Source of the DNA: Thalassospira sp. MCCC 1A03138
GTDB lineage: Bacteria; Pseudomonadota; Alphaproteobacteria; Rhodospirillales; Thalassospiraceae
Direction: 5' to 3'
Assembly (NCBI RefSeq): GCF_002115785.1
Contig: NZ_JFJY01000002.1
Location: forward strand, 186,001 to 250,000
DNA length: 64,000 nucleotides
The translations under genes were made by a program, and so were the position numbers. Shown here piece by piece: positions 53,494 to 62,636 of the stretch. The notes under the pieces are model-generated. The model did no database searches. It saw only the letters and a list, made by a program, of their open reading frames with translations, and was not told where the DNA came from. The stretch's first letter is position 1. Each line of letters opens with the position of its first letter.

Positions 53494-53548
53494 TCATGCA
53501 AACGGGCCGCATCCCTCAACCGGCATATATCGGCACAAGGAGCCTGTC

Positions 53549-54079
53549 GTGAATCTGATTTTCCGACTGATCCGTGTGCTGGTCTTGTCCTGGTTGCGGC
53601 CCGGTCTGCATCCGCTTGATCCGTCTGTCTTGTCATTCCGGGCGTGGCCATTGGATCTGGATATCAATGTCCATATGACCAATTCGCGCTACTTCGCCCT
53701 GATGGATCTCGGACGCACCGAACTGATCCTGCGCAACGGCATTGCCAGACAGATGCTTAAACGCAAATGGCAGCCGGTCGTGTCCGGGTCCACCATGCGG
53801 TTCAAGCGCGCGATCAAACCGTTTCAGCGCTTCAAACTCGAAACCCAGGCCCTTTATTGGGACGAAAAGGGTTTCTATCTGGAACAGCGCTTTACCGCGA
53901 AGGGCAAAACTCTGGCACTTGGCGTTGTGAAAGCCGTGTTTGTCGGCCCCGATGGCATCGTCCCGCCCGAACAGATTTGCAGGCTGGTGGGTGCGGATGA
54001 AACGTCACCGGTCATGCCCGACTGGCTTTCAGGCTGGCCGGACATGGAAACCGCCATCGAAGCACGGCTTGCCGCCTGA
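53549..54079 (+). CDS. Hotdog-fold acyl-CoA thioesterase (THEM6/4HBT-like)
   Basis: A 176-aa single hotdog-domain protein. The catalytic-site segment DLDINVHMTNSRYFALMDLGR near residue 37-57 is the 4HBT/THEM6 pattern. An N-terminal hydrophobic stretch (LIFRLIRVLVLSWL) may attach it to the membrane. It would release fatty acids from CoA and so adjust the acyl-CoA pool. The GTG start has AAGGAG at 7 nt. It lies within the beta-oxidation unit. Confidence 0.85.
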   Translation: MNLIFRLIRVLVLSWLRPGLHPLDPSVLSFRAWPLDLDINVHMTNSRYFALMDLGRTELILRNGIARQMLKRKWQPVVSGSTMRFKRAIKPFQRFKLETQALYWDEKGFYLEQRFTAKGKTLALGVVKAVFVGPDGIVPPEQICRLVGADETSPVMPDWLSGWPDMETAIEARLAA

Positions 54080-54117
54080 CAAGAATAACCGGGCACAAAC
54101 CCGCGGGAGGAATTCTT

Positions 54118-54924
54118 ATGACTTCAAATGATGCCGTCTTGCTGTCGATCACCGATCAGATCGCAACGATCACAATGAACCGGCCCGACCGGATGAATGC
54201 GCTTGATCAATCCATGATCGAAGGATTTGGCACCGCGCTTGACCGGATCGAGGCGGAAATTGCCAATATCGGCGCGGTCATTATCGAAGGATCAGGCGGC
54301 ACTTTCATGGCGGGCGGCGATGTTAAGTTCTTTTATGAATTGTCGCAAAACCCGGCCGAAGAATCCCGCCCCCAGATCGAAACCATGATCAACCGGGTCC
54401 ATGACATCATCATCCGCCTAACCGCCCTGCCCCGTCCGGTTATTGCAAAGCTCGAAGGGGCGGTTGCCGGGTTTGGCATCAGCCTGATGAATGCCTGCGA
54501 CCTTGCGGTTGCTGCCGAGGAAACCGTTTTCACACTGGCCTATATCCATATCGGCACATCACCCGACGGCGGATCAACCCATTCGCTGCCCCGCCTTGTC
54601 GGCATGAAAAAGGCCAAGGAAATCGCCTTTCTGGGTGACCGGTTCACCGCGACCGACGCCCACGAATGCGGCCTGATCAACAAGGTCGTCCCCGCCGATC
54701 AACTGGCATCGGCGACAGCCAAATATGCGACACGCCTTGCCGACGGTCCGCGCGACGCCCTTGCCCGAACCAAGGCGTTGCTCAACACCGCGCTTGAACA
54801 TGATCTGGCCGAACAATTGGAACTGGAAGCCACCGCCTTCGCCGATTGCGCCGGAAGCCACGACTTCCGCGAAGGTGTCAGCGCCTTTGTCGAAAAACGC
54901 AGCCCGCAATTTGGCAAATCATAA
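54118..54924 (+). CDS. Enoyl-CoA hydratase/isomerase (crotonase family)
   Basis: A 268-aa crotonase-family enzyme. ITMNRPDRMNALDQSMIEG near the N-terminus, the oxyanion-hole motif SGGTFMAGGDVKFF near 60 and LEGAVAGFGISLMNACDLAV near 112 are typical. An acidic residue sits in the THSLPRLVG region near 158. Specific substrate cannot be given; isomerase of unsaturated fatty acyl-CoA or hydratase are both possible. The start has a strong GGGAGG. Confidence 0.9.
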   Translation: MTSNDAVLLSITDQIATITMNRPDRMNALDQSMIEGFGTALDRIEAEIANIGAVIIEGSGGTFMAGGDVKFFYELSQNPAEESRPQIETMINRVHDIIIRLTALPRPVIAKLEGAVAGFGISLMNACDLAVAAEETVFTLAYIHIGTSPDGGSTHSLPRLVGMKKAKEIAFLGDRFTATDAHECGLINKVVPADQLASATAKYATRLADGPRDALARTKALLNTALEHDLAEQLELEATAFADCAGSHDFREGVSAFVEKRSPQFGKS

Positions 54925-54945
54925 GAAAATTCAGGGAAGAAAATC

Positions 54946-55839
54946 ATGGCAAGTTTAGCTGGCAAAACACTGTTCATCACCGGCGCATCGCGCGGGATCG
55001 GCAAGGCAATCGCGCTGCGTGCGGCACGCGACGGGGCAAATGTCGCGATCATCGCCAAAACTGATGAACCCCATCCCAAACTGCCCGGCACCATTCACAG
55101 TGCTGCCGCCGAGATCGAGGAAGCCGGTGGCAGGGCACTCGCCCTTAAAACCGACATTCGCGAAGAAGACCAGATCGCCGATGCCGTCGCCAGAACCGTT
55201 GATGCCTTTGGCGGGATCGACATCCTGATCAACAATGCCAGTGCGATCAATCTGACCCCGACCCTGCAAACACCGATGAAACGGTTTGACCTGATGTATC
55301 AGGTCAACACCCGGGCCAGTTTCGCCTGCGCGCAGGCCTGCCTGCCGCATCTGATGAAATCCGATAATCCGCATATCCTGACCATGTCGCCACCGCCCAA
55401 CCTGTCGGCACAATGGTTTGCCAATCACACGGCCTATACGATTTCAAAATACGGTATGAGCCTGGTGACGCTGGGTCTTGCTGCCGAATTCGAAGACGAA
55501 GGTGTCGCTGTCAACTCGCTTTGGCCCGTAACCGTGATCGAAACCGCCGCCCTTAACATGATCCCCGGTCTTGAACAGGGTCGCGCACGTAGCCCCGAAA
55601 TCCTTGCCGATGCCGCGCACGCCATCCTGACATCCCCCGCACGCGACGTTACGGGGGGCTTCTTCACCGATGAAAGCGTGCTCGAAGCCATCGGGATCAC
55701 CGATTTCGAACCCTACAACCTGACACCGGGCAAGGCTCCTTACCCGGACTTCTTCCTTGAAATGGACCGGAACGGCAAAAACGATCCGGCCGTCGCCCGG
55801 CTTCTTGAAAAACTGTCCGCGGCACGCAAGGCCGCCTGA
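54946..55839 (+). CDS. HSDL2-like short-chain dehydrogenase/reductase
   Basis: A 297-aa SDR. The cofactor motif TGASRGIGKAIALRAA is at residues 11-26 and NNASA near 99. The catalytic Tyr-x3-Lys is in AYTISKYGMS near 165. A longer C-terminal extension ends in the NLTPGKAPYPDFFLE segment, as in HSDL2 homologues linked to fatty-acid metabolism. It is the last gene of the beta-oxidation unit and is followed by a strong terminator. Confidence 0.88.
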   Translation: MASLAGKTLFITGASRGIGKAIALRAARDGANVAIIAKTDEPHPKLPGTIHSAAAEIEEAGGRALALKTDIREEDQIADAVARTVDAFGGIDILINNASAINLTPTLQTPMKRFDLMYQVNTRASFACAQACLPHLMKSDNPHILTMSPPPNLSAQWFANHTAYTISKYGMSLVTLGLAAEFEDEGVAVNSLWPVTVIETAALNMIPGLEQGRARSPEILADAAHAILTSPARDVTGGFFTDESVLEAIGITDFEPYNLTPGKAPYPDFFLEMDRNGKNDPAVARLLEKLSAARKAA

Positions 55840-55931
55840 ACCCTTTTTCGTCGGCGTTGGGGAGTGTGTGCCCTGACGTCATCGGGATCTGATTTCAATC
55901 GGGATCAGGTCCCACTCGCCCGCTGAACTCG

Positions 55932-55959
55932 ACCCGCCCTTTTGGGCGGGTTCTTTTTT
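55932..55959 (+). terminator. Terminator of the beta-oxidation unit
   Basis: ACCCGCCC and GGGCGGGT (55932-55939 and 55944-55951) with a TTTT loop form a perfect 8-bp stem, followed by TCTTTTTT. Confidence 0.92.
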
Positions 55960-55979
55960 GGCCCGATGCACAAACAACA

Positions 55980-56004
55980 AAGCACCGCCTTTATGGCAGT
56001 GCTT
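55980..56004 (-). terminator. Probable terminator of the 160-aa protein gene
   Basis: AAGCAC...GTGCTT (55980-55985, 55999-56004) and an inner GCC/GGC pair, separated by a C-A mismatch, form a hairpin. On the minus strand it is followed by TGTTGTTTG, a moderately U-rich tract. Confidence 0.45.
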
Positions 56005-56063
56005 CGTTGGTAATGCGCAAGTGACGTTGAGGGTAAGACAAGTCAGCGCAAATCTTTAAATTC

Positions 56064-56546
56064 TTAGGACGCGGCGCGACGATCCAGCGACTGGCGCGGC
56101 ATCACACAGCTTTTAACCGCCGGAGTCGGGCACATCATCTGTACCGACAGGGCAAGGGCCAGGTCATTGTTGCTGTGCTCACGATCCAGAAAACGCTCGG
56201 ACCATGCCTTGTCGCAGTTGGCCGACAGGAAAGCACAGCGCATCATGGCAAAGCCCGAAGAACCAAAACAGTTGTTCTGGCCGCTCAGATCGGCAAACCA
56301 GCTTGCGATGGCATCGTGGGCCGCCTGATCAAGGATGTCCTGCATGCTTTCTTTTTCCGTTGTCGCAACGGAGTCCTGCTGCAACGCGGTACGCAACTCG
56401 TTCACCAGACGCTGATGGGCGTGCGGATTATCAACGCTAAACGAGCGCAACCATGCACGCGCGGTCTCGTCGATCAGACGGGTCACTGCGGCAGATTCAA
56501 AAGCAGCGTAGGCGTAACCTTTGGATGCGATGGTCAGGTCAGTCAT
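56064..56546 (-). CDS. Protein of unknown function, 160 aa
   Basis: A cytoplasmic-looking protein not recognised by family. It has no signal peptide or membrane segment. The N-terminal two-thirds are predicted helical (AVTRLIDETARAWLRSF, NELRTALQQD). The C-terminal half has five cysteines (FGSSG-flanking NNCFG, MMRCAF, SANCDKAW, MMCPTP, KSCVMP), with no regular spacing that would identify a metal site. The ATG at 56546 follows AGGGG. It lies downstream of opgH on the same strand after about 140 bp, on the far side of a terminator from the fatty-acid genes. Confidence 0.7.
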   Translation of the reverse strand: MTDLTIASKGYAYAAFESAAVTRLIDETARAWLRSFSVDNPHAHQRLVNELRTALQQDSVATTEKESMQDILDQAAHDAIASWFADLSGQNNCFGSSGFAMMRCAFLSANCDKAWSERFLDREHSNNDLALALSVQMMCPTPAVKSCVMPRQSLDRRAAS

Positions 56547-56685
56547 GTTTGCGGCCCCTTCGGGCTAAATGGCGACAATCGGCGATTAACTCTTTGGTAA
56601 GGATTATGATCACCGAAAAACCGCGGCATATTTTGATCAAATCGGGGCGTTTTTGTGGCGCGACCCATGCAAGAAAATCAATGCA

Positions 56686-58800
56686 CTATGACGAATTAGC
56701 AGGCAGCTTTGCATTTTCGTCCTTTTTCCCCGCCATGATCTGGTCAAGCGGCTTGACCGGCCACGACAGGATCTTAAGCTTCTCGTCCCGTGTCAGGCTT
56801 TCGACCCCCAACCGGGCCAGCTTTTCATAGATGATCCCGATCTCGATCTGGGTCCGACGGTCGGGTTTGCGCGCGGGCAAAAGGGCCGAATGCAATGCGT
56901 TGGCAAACGGATCCTCGATCAGGCGCAGCAACCCGTCTTTGACATCCTCATCAGGTGCTTCCGCCGTCAGGCGCGCCAATGTCGCAAGTTCTTCGGGTGA
57001 TTCGGTTTCTTCCGGTGTCACAAAAAGCTTCATCCGGCGCGCGGCACGCCCGATGGCAAGGCTGCTTGACCAATGCGTCAGCCACGGCGCCAGAACAAGC
57101 CCCGCCAGAATTGGCGACAGCCACCAGAAGAACGCCGTATCCACAAACAGCGCCACCGCCCCCCAGATAAGGCCGATCACGATGATCGTCCGATGGGTTT
57201 TAAGTGCGGCCTTAAACGGCACACCGGTATCATCACGTTCCTGCGCGTCCCAACCCACCTGATTGCCGGTCAGAACCGAAAACACGAACTGCGCATGCAG
57301 CATCATCATGATCGGTGCCTGCAATGCGGAATAAAGCGTTTCAAGGATACCGCTCGCCAGCACCATGACCCCACCGTATTTCTTCCGGTCACGGCCAAGG
57401 CAAACCATCAGGATCGAGATGATTTTGGGCACCACCAGCATACCGATGGTAAAGACCAGCAGCACCAGCATCTCGAACGACCGATCAACCGGCCATTGCG
57501 GGAACATCGTGAACTGGCTGGGGAAGAAGCTATAGGTCAGTTGCGTGTTCTGCAGCGTCGCAATCGTCGAAGACAGCAACAGCAAAAGCCACAGCGGCGA
57601 GGAGCCAAAGCTCATGACACCCATAAAGAAATGCAAACGGCTAAGCGGCCTGAATCCCGGCGCAAACAGAAGCCGCGCATGCTGCATATTGCCCTGGCAC
57701 CAGCGGCGATCACGGATTGCATAATCAATCAGGTTCGGCGGCAATTCTTCCCAGCTACCTTCAAGCTGCGGGATCAGCCAGCAACGCCAGCCTGCCTTGC
57801 GCATAAAGGCGGCTTCGACGAAATCGTGGCTCAGGATATGCCCGCCCATCGGCGGCTTGCCCGACAGAACCGGCAACCCACAGCAATCGATGAAAGCCTG
57901 CACACGAATGATCGCGTTGTGCCCCCAATAGTTCGAACTGCCCATGCACCAGAATGACAGACCGGCCGACATGGTCGGGCCATGAACGCGCGAAATGAAC
58001 TGAAGGATACGGGCAAACAGGGTCTGACGGCCGGTCGGCTGCGGCGGGCTCTGGATGATCCCGGCATCGGGGTTGTTTTCCATCAGATAGGCCATATTCA
58101 CCATGGCCTCGCCAGACATCACACTATCGGCGTCAAAAACGATCATGTGATCGTAATGCGTCGCATAGGTTTCGCAGAATTCCTTAAGGTTCCCCGATTT
58201 GCGTTCGGTATTTTCCGCACGACGGCGGAAGAATATCTTGCCGCGCGCTTTCAGATCCGCGCAGGCCTTGGCCCATGCAACTTCCTCGGCGATCCAGATA
58301 TCCGGGTCGCGGGTATCGGACAGAACAAAGAAATCAAACGCATCAATTTCGCCCGTCGCGGCAAGGCTTTCATAACTCGCACGCAACCCGGCAAACACCC
58401 GGTCCGGGTCTTCGTTATAAACCGGGATGACAATCACGTTCTTGGATTTCAACGACCCTTTGCGCGCAATCGGCTTCAACCGTTTCAGCGTAATGGCATC
58501 CAACCCGAACCCGCGCAGGAATATCCCGACAATCCCCGTAAAGAAGGACAGCGAAATCCATGCAAAATTGATCATGAAGAACGCAATCACCACCATTTCC
58601 ATGACGGTAAGCTGATCCGCACCCAATACGTCCGCCATCAGCCACGCGGCATAAGCCGTCGAGAAAATAGATGCCCCGAACAGGAAAATACGCCGTGATC
58701 CAACACCCGGCCCCCTCAGCTTAACTGTCGGGTCAAGGTCATCCTCGTGGGCGCCATGATTGGCTGCGCTATCAGGCATGGGATCGGAAATCCGGTTCAT
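56686..58800 (-). CDS. opgH: Glucans biosynthesis glucosyltransferase OpgH
   Basis: OpgH polymerises beta-1,2-linked glucose from UDP-glucose across the inner membrane to make osmoregulated periplasmic glucans. The 704-aa protein shows transmembrane helices near 45-95, a GT2 domain (about 120-360) and further helices near 390-600. VIPVYNEDPDRVF near 122, the D-x-D in IVFDADSVMSGEAM near 220 and RDRRWCQGNMQH near 362 (Q-x-x-R-W-type site) are visible. It follows opgG on the same strand, separated by 90 bp carrying a hairpin. Confidence 0.93.
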   Translation of the reverse strand: MNRISDPMPDSAANHGAHEDDLDPTVKLRGPGVGSRRIFLFGASIFSTAYAAWLMADVLGADQLTVMEMVVIAFFMINFAWISLSFFTGIVGIFLRGFGLDAITLKRLKPIARKGSLKSKNVIVIPVYNEDPDRVFAGLRASYESLAATGEIDAFDFFVLSDTRDPDIWIAEEVAWAKACADLKARGKIFFRRRAENTERKSGNLKEFCETYATHYDHMIVFDADSVMSGEAMVNMAYLMENNPDAGIIQSPPQPTGRQTLFARILQFISRVHGPTMSAGLSFWCMGSSNYWGHNAIIRVQAFIDCCGLPVLSGKPPMGGHILSHDFVEAAFMRKAGWRCWLIPQLEGSWEELPPNLIDYAIRDRRWCQGNMQHARLLFAPGFRPLSRLHFFMGVMSFGSSPLWLLLLLSSTIATLQNTQLTYSFFPSQFTMFPQWPVDRSFEMLVLLVFTIGMLVVPKIISILMVCLGRDRKKYGGVMVLASGILETLYSALQAPIMMMLHAQFVFSVLTGNQVGWDAQERDDTGVPFKAALKTHRTIIVIGLIWGAVALFVDTAFFWWLSPILAGLVLAPWLTHWSSSLAIGRAARRMKLFVTPEETESPEELATLARLTAEAPDEDVKDGLLRLIEDPFANALHSALLPARKPDRRTQIEIGIIYEKLARLGVESLTRDEKLKILSWPVKPLDQIMAGKKDENAKLPANSS

Positions 58801-58848
58801 AAGGTTTTACTTTTCCCTGAATTCAACTTGCGACTGTCGGGCAAAACG

Positions 58849-58878
58849 CACCACGCGGGCAATTGTGCCCGCGTGGTG
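58849..58878 (-). promoter_or_regulatory. Intercistronic hairpin between opgG and opgH
   Basis: Perfect 13-bp, GC-rich arms (58849-58861 and 58866-58878) with a 4-nt loop lie between the opgG stop and the opgH start. On the minus strand only a short TTTT follows, so partial termination or protection of opgG mRNA is likelier than full stop. Confidence 0.65.
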
Positions 58879-58890
58879 GGGCCAAAGGCG

Positions 58891-60681
58891 TTAAAACACC
58901 CACGGCATCGTCCAGGTTTCACTCAGTACCCTGTCGTCATATTGCAGGAAGGCACGTAAATTTGAACTTTGGGCTTCGCCCGTACCAATCAGATCAAACA
59001 TCACGCGAACCCCGCCATTTTCCGGATCTTTCATGATACGGACATTGCGTATTTCGGCATTGGACGCGCTGATATTCGCCTTAAGATTCTCAAGATCAGT
59101 CAGGTAATATTCAAGCTCTTCACCCGCAAAATTCAATATGAAACGGGTTGCCGCCTGCTCATCATTGCCGCCTGCCGGAATATGCATGATGTGGGTATCG
59201 GTCGCCTGCGAAAGTTTGTGCAGGTCACTTCCATCCTGTGTCGCGGCAATCTGATATTCGAATGTCAGCTCGGTTCCCGCTTCGGGCTTGTTCTGCGGCA
59301 CCCAGAAAGCGACGATATTATCGTTGCTCTCGCTCGGGCTTGGAATTTCGACCAGTTCGACATGGCCTTTGCCCCAATCGCCTTTTGGCGTCACCCAATA
59401 ACCGGGCTGCTGATCAAAACGGGTATCAAGGTCCTGATAATGGTCAAAGTTCCGGTCACGCTGCAAAAGCCCGAAACCACGCGGATTTTCATCAAGGAAC
59501 GAACTGATCTGCAAGTTGGCCGGGTTATCAAGCGGCCGCCAAAGCCACTCGCCCTTGCCATTATTGATCAGAAGCCCGTCGCTGGAATGAACTTCTCCGC
59601 GATAATCTTCGAACCGGCGCCGTTTCTGTTCCCCATAAAGGAACATGCTGTTCAAGGGGGCAAGACCGATCTTTTCAACGCGATCGCGGAAAAACAGGGT
59701 GCTGCTGACATCGACTTTGCTGTTGTCGCCCGGGCGAATGTCGAACCGATAGGCACCGGTTACGCGCACACTATCAAGAAGCGCAAATACCGTGATCGTA
59801 CGCTCGCCTTCTTTGGGCGCAACGATCCAGAATTCACGAAATACAGGGATTTCTTCGCCGGACGGACCGGCAAGATCAATGGTCAGGCCGCGCGCCATCT
59901 GCCCGGCAACCTGATCGCGTCCCTGAATGCGGAAATAGGAAGCGCCAAGGAAGGTCGCCAGTTCATCGCTGCCTGCAACATTACCCAGCGGATAACGCAG
60001 ACGGAAACCGGCATATCCCTGTGTGGAGAAATCATTACCCGAAAGGCCGGTCTCGCCAAAATCAAACAGCCCCGCCGAATACGGCACAGCCTGCACCTGA
60101 CCTTCACGAATAAGGTTTATGGCAACCGGCACGTCATACATGTTGCCCGGATGATAAAGGTCGAGTGCAAAACCTGAATTTGCCTGACTGAAAAAGGCAC
60201 GCTCGGATTTGAAGCGGATTTTCGCGTAATTCTCAGAGCTAAGATTTGCCAGTGCTTCGGGCAACTCACGATGCGGGTTCTCGAACGGTTGCTTTGCAAG
60301 ATTGCGCGCCCGCTCGATCACCAGTGCCGGATCAAATGCCACCGGTACAGAAACAGCCGGCTTTTCCGGGCCATCCTGTACCCCGGCAGAACCATCATTG
60401 GCGGTCTCGGCCGTGGCACTGGCATCAACCGGCTCAACCTGCCCGGCTTGCTCCGGCGATGGGGATGCTGGTGCGGCGGTGCTATCCGCGCTGCCATCGG
60501 GCTGTTTTTCCGGGTTGGCTTGCGTCGATGCAGCCGGTTGTGTCCCGGACGGGGTTTCCTTGGCGGTAGTGTCCTGGGCACGTGCAAAATCGCCCGCCCC
60601 AAACGTTAAAAACCCTGCTAGCGCAACCGCAAGCAGAGCATGAACCGAGACACTGGTGACACGCTTTTGAAATCTGTACAT
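58891..60681 (-). CDS. opgG: Glucans biosynthesis protein OpgG
   Basis: A periplasmic protein needed for branching or release of osmoregulated glucans. It has 596 aa, longer than the roughly 500 usual. After a signal peptide (about 1-36, ending ARAQD) comes an extra low-complexity Ala/Pro/Ser/Gln/Glu-rich stretch of about 85 residues. The OpgG/MdoG domain begins with FDPALVIERARNLAKQPF. The ATG at 60681 is chosen since it places the signal peptide correctly and has GGGA upstream. The frame stays open to 60843, but the added residues look non-coding. Confidence 0.92.
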   Translation of the reverse strand: MYRFQKRVTSVSVHALLAVALAGFLTFGAGDFARAQDTTAKETPSGTQPAASTQANPEKQPDGSADSTAAPASPSPEQAGQVEPVDASATAETANDGSAGVQDGPEKPAVSVPVAFDPALVIERARNLAKQPFENPHRELPEALANLSSENYAKIRFKSERAFFSQANSGFALDLYHPGNMYDVPVAINLIREGQVQAVPYSAGLFDFGETGLSGNDFSTQGYAGFRLRYPLGNVAGSDELATFLGASYFRIQGRDQVAGQMARGLTIDLAGPSGEEIPVFREFWIVAPKEGERTITVFALLDSVRVTGAYRFDIRPGDNSKVDVSSTLFFRDRVEKIGLAPLNSMFLYGEQKRRRFEDYRGEVHSSDGLLINNGKGEWLWRPLDNPANLQISSFLDENPRGFGLLQRDRNFDHYQDLDTRFDQQPGYWVTPKGDWGKGHVELVEIPSPSESNDNIVAFWVPQNKPEAGTELTFEYQIAATQDGSDLHKLSQATDTHIMHIPAGGNDEQAATRFILNFAGEELEYYLTDLENLKANISASNAEIRNVRIMKDPENGGVRVMFDLIGTGEAQSSNLRAFLQYDDRVLSETWTMPWVF

Positions 60682-61019
60682 ATTTCCCGTCTGAGTTTTC
60701 CAACCGATCGGCGAATTTCCCGCCAAAGATGTTTTGCTTAAAGAACGGGGCAGCAATGTGACAGCATCTTGATAAGAATCCGATGCTGCCAACATTTCAA
60801 ATTCCGCATCCTGCGTCTTTACGCCTGTCCGGGCGAGACTCAAAGCGGCATTTTTGCATGGGCTATCCCCCTGAAATGCGGTGATTTCTATCTTGACGGG
60901 AACAAAAATATAGAATGACCAAGCCCGTCAGATTTTCAAAAGAAAAGGCCGGTCAAATGAATGACCGACCTTTTTCTCAGATGAATTAAGGGGAGCTCAT
61001 CTGAATCAGGATAGGAAAA
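60682..61019. other. Intergenic region between ggt and opgG, with ggt terminator
   Basis: About 340 bp. A hairpin with 12-base arms (60944-60955 and 60962-60973, one wobble on the minus strand), flanked by TTTTCTTTTG on the minus strand and TTTTT on the plus, should end ggt. The rest should hold the opgG promoter; none was assigned with confidence. Confidence 0.6.
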
Positions 61020-62618
61020 TCAGTAACCGACAGCACATCCATCCTTGCGCGGATCAGAACCCGCGACATATCCGGCATCGGTTTTCGCAATAAGCTGCGC
61101 TCCGCCAAAACCGAAATTGGTGCTGTCGGGGGCCTCAACCTTGATCGCGTGCCCCTTGGCTTTCAGGGCATCAATCACATCCGCCCCGACCGAGGACTCA
61201 ACGGCAACCTCAAGCCCGGAAAGCGCCTGCCAGCGCGGTGCATCCGCCGCCGTTTGCGGGTCCTGCCCCCAAAGCTGCGTCCGCAGTGTCATCTGCAAAT
61301 GGCCCTGTGACTGCATCGGGCCGCCCATGACACCAAAGCTCATGACCGGATTGCCGTCGTCCCCCATCAGGAAACCCGGTATGATCGTCTGGAACGGGCG
61401 TTTTCCGCCAGCCACCTGATTGGGATGACCGTCTTTCAGGGTGAAACCGAAACCACGGTTCTGCAGGCTGATCGATGTGCCCGGCACAACCACACCGGAC
61501 CCGAAACCCATATAGTTCGACTGGATGAACGACACCATCATGCCGCTTTCATCCGCCGCCGTGACATAGACCGTGCCGCCATGCTTTGGCGCACCCGCCT
61601 TGAAATCCTGCGCCTTGCTGGCATCAATCAATGCCGCACGGGATTTCAGATAATCATCCGACAGCAGATGTTCGACCGTCACATCGCGCATGTGATCCAG
61701 ATCGGCAACATATTCATGCATATCCGCAAAGGCCAGCTTCATCGCCTCGATCTCAAGATGCAGGGCCTCGACCGAGTCCGGAGCATAATCGGCAATGTTG
61801 GTATGACGCAAAATACCCAGCGCAATCAGGGCCGAAATCCCCTGCCCGTTTGGTGGGATTTCATGCAGCTTCACCTTGCCAAAGCTTTGCGAAATCGTTC
61901 CGACCCAGTCGGTTTTATGATTGCCAAGGTCTTCCTCGGTAAGCACCGCACCATTTTCCTTGGCAAAAGCCGCAATTTTGGCTGCCAACCGACCGCGATA
62001 GAAACTCTCGCCACCGGTCTCGGCGATATCGGTCAGGCTTTCGGCAATCGCACGGTTGATGAACAATTCACCCGCTTTCGGTGCCTTGCCACCGGGCAGG
62101 AATGCCTCGGCAAAGCCCGGCTGCTTACCCAAAAGATCGCCGCCCTTTTCCCAAAGGGTCGCGATGATCGGGGAAACGGCAAAACCACGGGTGGCATATT
62201 CGATGGCTGGTTCAAACAGCTTTTCAAACGGCAGTTTGCCGAACTTGTCAGAAATTTCGCGCCACGCGGAAACCGCACCGGGGACCGTCACGGCCTCCCA
62301 ACCACGCTGGGGCATGGCATCCGCCCCGGCAAAACGTTCCGGCGACCATGCAGCAGGCGCACGACCCGATGCATTAAGGCCATGCAGTTCCTTGCCATCC
62401 CAGATGATAGCATAGGCATCCGAACCAAGCCCGTTGCCGGTCGGTTCAAGCACCGTCAATGCAATGGCCGATGCCAGCGCAGCATCGGCGGCATTCCCGC
62501 CCACAAGCAACATGCGCAAACCGGCCTGTGCGGCCAATGGCTGGGAAGTCGAGACAACATTGCGCGCAAGCACCGGTGACCGGCGTGAGGCATAAAGCGC
62601 GTCGTGACGAAGTTTCAT
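61020..62618 (-). CDS. Gamma-glutamyltransferase-family protein, no signal peptide
   Basis: A 532-aa Ntn-hydrolase that should cleave itself before a threonine. The cleavage site is in PKHGGTVYVTAADESG (about 348), preceded by a large subunit with TGNGLGSDAYAII near residue 60. IPPNGQGISALIALGIL near 256 and the C-terminal SFGVMGGPMQSQGHLQ near 430 are also typical. Unlike E. coli Ggt it starts MKLRHDALYASRR without a signal peptide, so it is probably cytoplasmic. It lies 18 bp after a TctA permease gene, so it may process an imported gamma-glutamyl or carboxylate substrate. Confidence 0.9.
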   Translation of the reverse strand: MKLRHDALYASRRSPVLARNVVSTSQPLAAQAGLRMLLVGGNAADAALASAIALTVLEPTGNGLGSDAYAIIWDGKELHGLNASGRAPAAWSPERFAGADAMPQRGWEAVTVPGAVSAWREISDKFGKLPFEKLFEPAIEYATRGFAVSPIIATLWEKGGDLLGKQPGFAEAFLPGGKAPKAGELFINRAIAESLTDIAETGGESFYRGRLAAKIAAFAKENGAVLTEEDLGNHKTDWVGTISQSFGKVKLHEIPPNGQGISALIALGILRHTNIADYAPDSVEALHLEIEAMKLAFADMHEYVADLDHMRDVTVEHLLSDDYLKSRAALIDASKAQDFKAGAPKHGGTVYVTAADESGMMVSFIQSNYMGFGSGVVVPGTSISLQNRGFGFTLKDGHPNQVAGGKRPFQTIIPGFLMGDDGNPVMSFGVMGGPMQSQGHLQMTLRTQLWGQDPQTAADAPRWQALSGLEVAVESSVGADVIDALKAKGHAIKVEAPDSTNFGFGGAQLIAKTDAGYVAGSDPRKDGCAVGY

Positions 62619-62636
62619 TGGAGTCTCCTAATCGGC

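Noticed and set aside
56021-56037. Further copy of the GTGACGTTAACGTAA operator
   Set aside because: Only the left half matches, the right half is altered, and the position is downstream of a minus-strand gene rather than in front of one.
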